Assembly: GCA_019312685.1 (NCBI GenBank)
Contig: JAFDCR010000137.1
Span: 1 to 11,439, forward strand
Direction: 5' to 3'
Length of the DNA stretch: 11,439 bases
From: Deltaproteobacteria bacterium
GTDB taxonomy: Bacteria; Desulfobacterota; Desulfobulbia; Desulfobulbales; BM004
Both the position numbers and the translations under genes were made by a program. The notes below the pieces were generated by a model. The model did not search any database and was not told the DNA's origin. It saw nothing but the letters and a program-made list of their open reading frames with translations. This document shows, piece by piece, positions 7,176-11,439 of this stretch (its first letter is position 1; every line of letters starts with the position of its first letter).

Positions 7176-7529
7176 ATGGATTTGCAAGAAGCAATGAGGA
7201 AAATCTTTAGAATTGACATAAGCGATAATGATGATCTTTCTGTCAAGATCAATGATAAAACCTATGAACTGTTTGATCTCGGTGACAACGGCATCGGCCT
7301 GAAACTGGGTACAGAAGATATTTTTCTCGATGTAGGAGATGAATTATCCGTTGAATTAACAATTAAAAATAAGGTGCTCAACTTGCAGGGTAAGGTAGTC
7401 CATATAAGTCCGGAAGGACTTGTGGACAGACTCTGCGGTATTGAGTTTTTTAACATTGATAATGAGGCACAAGAGAACCTGAAGGAATACATTAAATCCT
7501 GTAGAGAAAAAATATTCGAGGAGGAATAA
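7176..7529 (+). CDS. PilZ-like small protein with degraded c-di-GMP motifs, 117 aa
   Basis: This is a probable single-domain PilZ-fold cytoplasmic protein. PilZ domains usually bind cyclic di-GMP through an N-terminal RxxxR and a later (D/N)xSxxG. Here the first motif is at best R9-K-I-F-R12 (RxxR, one residue short). The second is DLGDNG at about residues 34-39, with Gly in place of Ser. The rest follows the PilZ beta-barrel order: GIGLKLG, then LSVELTIKNKVLNLQGKVVHISPEGL, then CGIEFFNID and a C-terminal helix (AQENLKEYIKSC). Related PilZ proteins in deltaproteobacteria commonly show this pattern. With both motifs altered it may not bind c-di-GMP and could work by protein contact. The ATG is supported by AGGAG about 8 nt upstream. 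It precedes the ParA-like gene by 201 bp. Confidence 0.7.
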   Translation: MDLQEAMRKIFRIDISDNDDLSVKINDKTYELFDLGDNGIGLKLGTEDIFLDVGDELSVELTIKNKVLNLQGKVVHISPEGLVDRLCGIEFFNIDNEAQENLKEYIKSCREKIFEEE

Positions 7530-7730
7530 CCGAAACTTTTATTGTATATTTTTTCTGGATAAATTTTAATTATTCTTGTTCTGAACGGAACTCTTAATTC
7601 TTTTATTTATCAAAAAGGAATTTAAATCTGGACAAAATACAGGGTATGGTCTAACCAAATAAGGAAGTACTGAATTTATAAATAATAGGTTTACCCATTT
7701 ATAATAATTCAATTACTCGGAGGCGGTAGA

Positions 7731-8675
7731 ATGCTTTTCATTTGTCCCCATTGCAACAAAAAGCATACAATTGACGAAAAAAAGATTCCTGCCACTGCCA
7801 CAAAGGCACGCTGCAGTAACTGTGGCAAACCATTTGCTTTAAATAAAACTCAACAGCCATCCGCTGAAGCTCCTGCTGAAAAGAAAGCGCCACCGGTTAA
7901 AAAAGAAGGCGATTCTGTTGTCAGAAAGCTTGGTATTTCCTTAAGTAAAGGCGGCGTTGGTAAATCTACAACCTCCATAAATCTTTCTTCTGGCTTGGCT
8001 CTTGCCGGCTTTAAAGTATTGTTGATTGATACAGATACTCAGGGGCAGGACAGCTTCATGCTTGGCTTAAAACCGAAAGCCGGCCTTACCGAGTTGGTTA
8101 CCGGAGAGCTTTCCCCTAAGGAATGTCTCACCAAGGCGCGTGATAATCTGTGGGTACTTGCGGGTGGGAAAAACCTAGCCGGAGTCAAGCGATTAATAGA
8201 CCGTAAGGATTACGGCGGAGAAATGACCGTAGCTGAAGCCCTGAAACCGGTAGAGAATACTTTTGATTTTGTGATTGTAGACACTTCTCCAGGGTGGGAC
8301 CCTCTTACGGTAAATGTTCTGTTCTACATAAATGAACTGTTGATTCCTGTTGCTTTGGATATTATGGCATTACAGGGACTGAGTGAATTTTTGCGCAGTA
8401 TCTCTTCCATCCAGAAATATCGGCCTGAGCTTGAATTAAAATATATTCTTCCTACTTTTGAAGACAAACGGGTTAAGAGAACCTCGAGAATTTTAAATAA
8501 GATAGGAAAAATTTACGGAGATAGACTCTGTGACCCCATTCGTTATAATGTCAGACTTTCTGAGGCTCCGGCCTACGGAAAGACAATTTATGAGTATGCT
8601 CCAGGCTGCAATGGCGCCCAGGATTATCGAGAACTGGTGCGAAAAGTAGCCAATGATCCAAGTCTTTTATCGTAA
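7731..8675 (+). CDS. ParA/Soj-family ATPase with N-terminal MJ0042-type zinc ribbon, 314 aa
   Basis: This is a cytoplasmic ATP-dependent positioning or partition ATPase. Residues 1-36 are a zinc ribbon of the MJ0042 type: CPHC (C5, C8) and CSNC (C28, C31). A charged Ala/Pro/Lys linker (about 40-63) leads into the ATPase. The ATPase has the deviant Walker A KGGVGKST (K73 signature lysine, K78), LLIDTDTQGQ at about 98-107, and Walker B FVIVDTSPG at about 180. The later LSEAPAYGKTIYEY is a Soj/ParA signature. No parB follows, so this is an orphan ParA, perhaps positioning a polar complex and not the chromosome. The start is firm: GGAGG at 7719-7723, 7 nt before the ATG, and the zinc ribbon begins at once. 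A strong terminator closes the unit at 8704-8744. Confidence 0.87.
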   Translation: MLFICPHCNKKHTIDEKKIPATATKARCSNCGKPFALNKTQQPSAEAPAEKKAPPVKKEGDSVVRKLGISLSKGGVGKSTTSINLSSGLALAGFKVLLIDTDTQGQDSFMLGLKPKAGLTELVTGELSPKECLTKARDNLWVLAGGKNLAGVKRLIDRKDYGGEMTVAEALKPVENTFDFVIVDTSPGWDPLTVNVLFYINELLIPVALDIMALQGLSEFLRSISSIQKYRPELELKYILPTFEDKRVKRTSRILNKIGKIYGDRLCDPIRYNVRLSEAPAYGKTIYEYAPGCNGAQDYRELVRKVANDPSLLS

Positions 8676-8703
8676 TAGTTCCAATCAATTTAAAAAATCC
8701 CCC

Positions 8704-8744
8704 AAAAGCCGGGCCCCTTTATTTTTCGGGCCCGGCTTTTTTTT
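8704..8744 (+). terminator. Rho-independent terminator after the ParA-like gene
   Basis: The arms AAAAGCCGGGCCC (8704-8716) and GGGCCCGGCTTTT (8728-8740) pair perfectly over 13 bp around an 11-nt loop, and an uninterrupted T-run continues to 8744. It sits 28 bp after the stop codon. On the opposite strand only four T follow the stem, so it would be weaker for the convergent minus-strand genes. Confidence 0.93.
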
Positions 8745-8773
8745 ATAAATAAACTGACCGGCAATTTACTATC

Positions 8774-8875
8774 CTAAAGCTGATAGATGAGCCAGACAAA
8801 TAAACAAAAAACTATAATGACAAATACAACTGGTTTGACCGCAAACCATATTTTATGAATCTCATCCGGAGACAC
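8774..8875 (-). CDS. Candidate 33-residue single-helix membrane protein (GTG start)
   Basis: This tentative small gene has the frame GTG (8873-8875) to TAG (8774-8776) and encodes MSPDEIHKIWF, then about 20 strongly hydrophobic residues (VVFVIIVFCLFVWLIY) and ends QL. A single transmembrane helix with a short charged N-terminus is plausible for a small membrane protein. It lies downstream of, and on the same strand as, two membrane-protein genes, 121 bp after the 68-residue gene. There is no good Shine-Dalgarno; a GGAAG farther upstream precedes an ATG in another frame that stops after three codons. It resembles no family I can name with confidence. It may be chance. Confidence 0.3.
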   Translation of the reverse strand: MSPDEIHKIWFAVKPVVFVIIVFCLFVWLIYQL

Positions 8876-8996
8876 TTGCTGTCTTTGTCAGTTTCCCATG
8901 ATCTTCCTTTAATGTTTCTTAAAATTGACAGATGTCGTTTATTAATAAAAATCAACACAGCAGTTCATATCTGCAATCAACGGCAATATGACATGC

Positions 8997-9203
8997 TCAT
9001 TGAATTTTTGACCAGACTATTAATAAAAGACCGAAAAGAATCAACATTGGGCCGTTGGCAATATAAACGACATATACAAGGGCGTAACGACTACCCATCG
9101 CCTCCCTGAGCTTAGCTCTGTTGAATATGCCGGGTATCCAGAAAACAACGCTGACTACCAGGCCCAGAAGCATCAATACAGTACCGAGAATTGCAAGGAT
9201 CAT
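8997..9203 (-). CDS. Hypothetical two-helix membrane protein, 68 aa
   Basis: I do not recognise the family. Two hydrophobic segments (about residues 2-25 and 43-64) flank a short loop with several charged residues (NRAKLREAMGSR). This gives a hairpin-like inner-membrane protein ending in WSKIQ. The start ATG directly precedes the first helix and has only a poor ribosome site. It begins 24 bp after the TM2-protein stop codon on the same strand, so co-expression is likely and the two may work in the same membrane. The overlapping plus-strand frame at 8855-9109 has no protein-like features and is disregarded. Confidence 0.6.
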   Translation of the reverse strand: MILAILGTVLMLLGLVVSVVFWIPGIFNRAKLREAMGSRYALVYVVYIANGPMLILFGLLLIVWSKIQ

Positions 9204-9227
9204 TTTCTATTCAATAAAATTATTTGT

Positions 9228-9629
9228 TTAGCCTTGTTGGCTGTTCATAACAGTTATCTGATCGTTTAGGGTCCAGAAGTCATACAGATACCCGAACCCG
9301 AGTAGGCCTCCTGTCAAAAGAAATAATATCCCGCTTAGCCATTTTCCCATGTACATTCTGTGAATACCCAATACACCGAGAAAGGTGAGCAGAAGCCATG
9401 CAACAGAATAGTCAATGGAACCGGCTGTATATCTGAGATCTGCCTGACGGTCCAGCAAGGGGATAAGAAATAAATCAATGATCCAGCCTATTCCCAGTAT
9501 TCCAAGGGTAAAAAAGTAAATTGTCCCGATTAACGGTTTACCATAGTAAAATCTATGCGATCCTGTAAAACCGAAAATCCAGAGAATGTAGCCTATTGTT
9601 TTGCGGTGGGTATCCTGATTCCCAGACAT
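9228..9629 (-). CDS. Tandem TM2-domain membrane protein, 133 aa
   Basis: This is an inner-membrane protein made of two TM2 domains in tandem. Each unit has the pattern helix, G-x-HRxYxGK, helix, G-x-G, helix ending in Asp. The first spans about residues 10-57 (GSHRFYYGKPLIG, GIGWIIDLF) and the second about 72-122 (GIHRMYMGKWLSG, GFGYLYDFW). Most bacterial TM2 proteins carry one copy, so this looks like an internal duplication. The molecular function of bacterial TM2 proteins is not established. The start is supported by a purine-rich AAAGGGTGAGAG just upstream of the ATG. It lies 38 bp after the deaminase gene and 24 bp before the 68-residue protein gene, giving a probable three-gene transcript. 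Confidence 0.85.
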   Translation of the reverse strand: MSGNQDTHRKTIGYILWIFGFTGSHRFYYGKPLIGTIYFFTLGILGIGWIIDLFLIPLLDRQADLRYTAGSIDYSVAWLLLTFLGVLGIHRMYMGKWLSGILFLLTGGLLGFGYLYDFWTLNDQITVMNSQQG

Positions 9630-9667
9630 ATTCTCTCACCCTTTCATCAAATCTAGTCATCATCTTG

Positions 9668-10243
9668 TTACTGTCTGCCGTTATAGATTATACCGCCTTC
9701 ATCAACATACTGCTGCAGTACAGCCATTGCCTTAGTTCTTAAAATATCACGGGTCACAGTAATTGAGCGGCTATTAAAATATTCCAGCCATTTTGGGGGT
9801 TTCTCACCCTCGTCAAAACCGATGCTTCGAGCATCTTCATCACGGGCGCCGCATACCAGGTGACTGATTCCGGACCATGGGATTGATCCGAGACACATGG
9901 CGCATGGCTCTGTGGAAGAGACAAGTTCATATTCAGGGAAACCGGGAGCGCTCAAATCGAAGTTGGCTACCAGTTGTTGGGCAAGAATAATGGCAACTAT
10001 TTCTGCATGAACGACTGAACAGTTAGTTTGCATCACAAGGTTTATCCCTGGAGCTATAAGTTTCCCACTTTGCCGCTCAAAAATTGCCGCTCCGAATGGT
10101 CCACCTTCGTGTCTGATATTTTGGGCTGAGAGTCCAATTACCAGTTCCATGCGCTCCTCAATAGTGGAAAAGATCGATTTAGGCTCTGGAATAAAGGAAT
10201 AGACCCATTCAGGCAATTGAACAGTATAGGTTGGGTATGTCAT
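9668..10243 (-). CDS. Nucleoside/nucleobase deaminase (GuaD/TadA-like CDA fold), 191 aa
   Basis: This is a zinc-dependent deaminase of the cytidine/deoxycytidylate-deaminase superfamily. The catalytic elements are HAE (H79 zinc ligand, E81 proton shuttle) and PCAMC (C114 and C117 zinc ligands). GGPFGAAIF at about residues 47-55 is typical of guanine deaminase and TadA relatives. The N-terminal extension of about 30 residues and the C-terminal region after 145 (KPPKWLEYFNSR) make it longer than tRNA-specific TadA (about 150-170), so a free purine or nucleoside is a likelier substrate than tRNA. The exact substrate cannot be read from sequence. The ATG has no strong Shine-Dalgarno. A 9-bp tandem repeat lies 31-48 bp upstream of it. 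It leads the group with the two membrane-protein genes; why these go together is not clear. Confidence 0.85.
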   Translation of the reverse strand: MTYPTYTVQLPEWVYSFIPEPKSIFSTIEERMELVIGLSAQNIRHEGGPFGAAIFERQSGKLIAPGINLVMQTNCSVVHAEIVAIILAQQLVANFDLSAPGFPEYELVSSTEPCAMCLGSIPWSGISHLVCGARDEDARSIGFDEGEKPPKWLEYFNSRSITVTRDILRTKAMAVLQQYVDEGGIIYNGRQ

Positions 10244-10273
10244 GTTCTGTGAATATATCGTGTAATTTATCTA

Positions 10274-10291
10274 TAATTACCCTAATTACCC
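10274..10291. repeat. Tandem 9-bp direct repeat TAATTACCC x2
   Basis: There are two perfect abutting copies, 10274-10282 and 10283-10291. They lie 31-48 bp upstream of the deaminase start, where a minus-strand promoter or operator would be expected. A near match lies just after rlmN at 7013-7027. They could be a regulator half-site pair or chance in AT-rich DNA. Confidence 0.35.
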
Positions 10292-10336
10292 TCAAAAAAA
10301 CAATATGTTGTAAATAAGTTTATGTAAACATAAAAC

Positions 10337-10380
10337 AAAAAAACCCCGCATTATCTGAATGAATTATGCGGGGTTTTTTT
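10337..10380 (-). terminator. Rho-independent terminator after the mvhD-type gene
   Basis: The stem CCCCGCA (10344-10350) with TGCGGGG (10367-10373) is extended by seven A-T pairs on the outside and one inside, with a loop of about 14 nt. Read on the minus strand it ends in seven T, 16 bp past the stop codon at 10396. The A/T symmetry would let it also work on the plus strand, but no plus-strand gene precedes it closely. Confidence 0.9.
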
Positions 10381-10395
10381 GAATAATATTTAGTT

Positions 10396-11196
10396 CTATT
10401 TTTTCTTGGCAGTTCCTTTTTTCTTCGGGGCCGCTTTCTTGGCAGCAGGTTTGGCTTTGGCCGCTGCCTTCTTCGGGGCCGCTTTCTTGGCGGCAGGTTT
10501 GGCTTTTGACGCCGCCTTCCTCGGAGCTGCTTTCTTGGCGGCAGGTTTTTCCTTTTCAGGAGCAGCCGGCTTGGCTCCTTCAGTTGCTTCTTCGGCTGTA
10601 AGGGCCTTTGTTATCGCTTTCGTAAGCTTTGCCTCAATAACGCCATTTATATATTCCTGGGTAAAGATACCCTCTTTCCGGATTGTTTTGGCGGTGTTGC
10701 CGAAGACCATTCTGACCTTGCGGCTACTTACCGCGGCCAGGCCCTTATCAAGCCTTATTTTCATTTCATCCGGTTCAATCCCCTCAGCCTGTCCCAAAGG
10801 ACCGAGTTCCTTTATTTTACCGGTGAATTCGGTTATCAGCTTGACGAAACGCGGTGCTTCGGCTGCTGATGCCCACTGCAAGGAAAATCTCTCAGGATTA
10901 ACTCCTATTTCCTGTAGTACATTGAATACCAAGGCATTCATTCCCATTGCATCGTAATTACCTACCTGGTAATGACATTCGCCGAGTTGTCAGCCGCCGG
11001 TGAAGATGCCGTCAGCCCCTTCCACAAATCCCCTCAGGACAAAGGAGGGATCGACCCGTCCTGTACACATCACCCTGATGGTGCGCAGGTTGGGTGGATA
11101 CTGGTAGCGCGATACCCCTGCAGCATCTGCGGCAGCGTAACAACACCAGTTGCAGAGAAATCCGAGGATTTTCGGTTTGTACTCTTCCTTGCTCAT
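10396..11196 (-). CDS. mvhD: MvhD-type hydrogenase/heterodisulfide reductase iron-sulfur subunit, selenoprotein (Sec69) with Lys/Ala-rich tail, 266 aa
   Basis: This is an electron-transfer [2Fe-2S] subunit that docks on HdrA and links it to a hydrogenase or formate dehydrogenase in flavin-based bifurcating complexes. Conventional reading gives two ORFs (10990-11196 and 10396-10947), but both are in one frame, joined through 14 sense codons and a single UGA at 10990-10992. Before the UGA: CNWCCY (C15, C18, C19), YPPNLRTIRVMCTGRVDPSF (C44) and GADGIFTGG. After it: QLGECHYQVGNY (C74). Family members have a Cys exactly at the UGA (GGCxxGxCHY), so codon 69 is read as selenocysteine. The MvhD core runs to about 135, then an accessory segment to about 200. 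Residues 217-266 are a histone-H1-like Lys/Ala/Pro tail. AAAGGA precedes the ATG. hdrA lies 57 bp upstream on the same strand. Confidence 0.88.
10399..10548 (-). repeat. 48-bp tandem repeats encoding the Lys/Ala/Pro tail of MvhD
   Basis: There are about three copies with a 48-bp period; on the plus strand the unit starts near 10421, 10469 and 10517. They encode 16-residue units of the type KPAAKKAAPKKAAAKA (residues 217-232, 233-248, then a diverging KPAAKKAAPKKKGTAK and KK). Copies one and two are nearly identical at DNA level, so the tail probably grows and shrinks by slippage or recombination. The local base composition is much more GC-rich than the neighbourhood. Confidence 0.9.
10954..10976 (-). 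promoter_or_regulatory. Candidate bacterial SECIS hairpin for Sec69 of MvhD
   Basis: Inside the coding sequence, just after the UGA (10990-10992), ATTACC (10973-10968) pairs with GGTAAT (10962-10957) around the 5-nt loop AGGTA. Beyond one C-U mismatch, two further pairs (GT with AC) extend the stem. The loop starts 22 nt after the UGA and has G in its first two positions. This agrees with the described bacterial SECIS rule: apical loop about 16-37 nt past the UGA, and G among the first two loop bases. Confidence 0.75.
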
Positions 11197-11253
11197 TTCT
11201 TATCCTTTAATCATGTTATAAATGATGTACTCAAACAGCCTTACATAACCGGA

Positions 11254-11439
11254 TCAAGCTGCTTCAGTTTCTTTTTTCTTTACTTCCCTGCCGAACGCTT
11301 CAATTTGTGAAATTAATTGTTCATTGGTAAACCCACCCATGGAGATTGCAAATGTCGGGCAGTGTGAAGCACAGATGCCGCAGGCCTTGCAAGATGCCAC
11401 TATGGTTTCTGCTTTAGGCTTGTTGTTTTCATCTTTTAC
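11254..11439 (-). CDS. hdrA: HdrA-type heterodisulfide reductase subunit A, C-terminal 61 residues (cut by window edge)
   Basis: This is the C-terminal end of a flavin and iron-sulfur protein that forms the bifurcating core of Hdr complexes. The visible part contains the cluster motif CKACGICASHCP, of CxxCxxCxxxCP type, then AISMGGFTNEQLISQIEAF. This is the usual ending of HdrA: a ferredoxin-like domain followed by (F/Y)TxEQIxxQI. The chain ends KKKETEAA before a TGA at 11254-11256. Only the end is present, so the FAD domain and a possible Sec or Cys in HdrA cannot be judged. mvhD follows 57 bp downstream on the same strand, the standard gene order for an HdrA-MvhD electron-transfer module. 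A generic polyferredoxin is the alternative, less likely given the mvhD neighbour. Confidence 0.85.
   Translation of the reverse strand, partial: VKDENNKPKAETIVASCKACGICASHCPTFAISMGGFTNEQLISQIEAFGREVKKKETEAA

Larger units (their letters stand above)
10244..10395. other. Intergenic region upstream of the deaminase gene
   Basis: This 152-bp, very AT-rich gap has no ORF. It contains the tandem 9-mer at 10274-10291 and the terminator of the mvhD gene at 10337-10380. It should also hold the minus-strand promoter for the deaminase gene, which I could not assign. Confidence 0.5.

Noticed and set aside
8774..8875. Light-harvesting alpha-polypeptide identity for the 33-residue frame, because of its KIW-helix start.
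   Set aside because: It lacks the conserved bacteriochlorophyll-binding His in the helix, and nothing else in the window suggests phototrophy.
8855..9109. Plus-strand frame of 84 codons downstream of the ParA terminator.
   Set aside because: It overlaps the 68-residue membrane-protein gene on the other strand, follows a strong terminator, has no ribosome site and has no recognisable sequence pattern.
10396..10947. A stand-alone 183-residue histone H1-like DNA-binding protein.
   Set aside because: Its N-terminal half is the second half of an MvhD domain, it has no ribosome site at its first Met, and the frame continues upstream through a single UGA.
10406..10957. Long plus-strand frame of 183 codons rich in Ala/Phe.
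   Set aside because: It is an antisense shadow of the GC-rich Lys/Ala repeat gene: its repeats mirror the AAG/GCC codons of the real minus-strand protein.
11200..11256. The TGA ending hdrA could also be selenocysteine, since the frame stays open for 17 further codons up to a TAA just before mvhD.
   Set aside because: The visible protein ends as HdrA proteins usually do. The codons after the TGA show no family-like sequence or Cys-equivalent position. The only nearby hairpin (11210-11226, 5-bp stem) has no G in the first two loop bases.

Overview
The window looks like chromosome of an anaerobic Desulfobacterota (deltaproteobacterial) organism, probably a sulfate reducer. The reasons are the lysC-cimA pair, the HdrA-MvhD electron-transfer genes, a selenocysteine codon and family-level similarity of the housekeeping genes. 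This is inference from recognised protein motifs; no database search was run.

Layout. Positions 1-1815 (minus strand) hold aspartate kinase lysC, with a probable internal start for a separate beta subunit, followed 20 bp later by the N-terminal part of citramalate synthase cimA, cut by the window edge. A 246-bp AT-rich divergent intergenic region carries nested dyad symmetry. Positions 2062-7016 (plus strand) form a compact, mostly operon-like run: an M23 envelope peptidase, the tRNA wobble methyltransferase trmL, phosphoserine aminotransferase serC, an uncharacterised radical SAM protein and the rRNA/tRNA methyltransferase rlmN. Next come two separately spaced plus-strand genes, each with a good Shine-Dalgarno: a small PilZ-like protein with degraded c-di-GMP motifs, and a ParA/Soj-type ATPase carrying an N-terminal zinc ribbon. 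They end at a strong hairpin terminator (8704-8744).

Positions 8774-10243 (minus strand) are an accessory group: a cytidine/guanine-deaminase-fold nucleoside deaminase, a double-TM2 membrane protein, a 68-residue two-helix membrane protein and possibly a 33-residue single-helix protein. A second hairpin terminator (10337-10380) separates this from the rightmost minus-strand genes.

Positions 10396-11439 hold the most interesting content: the C-terminus of hdrA followed by an mvhD-type gene. Read naively, mvhD is two unrelated ORFs of 68 and 183 codons. The two halves are in the same frame, separated only by a UGA exactly where the family has a conserved cysteine. A short hairpin 22 nt downstream fits the bacterial SECIS pattern. 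I read it as one selenoprotein of 266 residues, Sec at 69. Its C-terminus is a histone-H1-like Lys/Ala/Pro tail made of 48-bp DNA repeats, which I do not know from ordinary MvhD proteins.

How the parts work together: lysC, cimA and serC supply amino-acid biosynthesis (aspartate family, isoleucine via citramalate, serine). trmL and rlmN modify RNA. HdrA-MvhD belongs to the flavin-based electron bifurcation/confurcation machinery that links hydrogen or formate, ferredoxin and disulfide pools in anaerobes.
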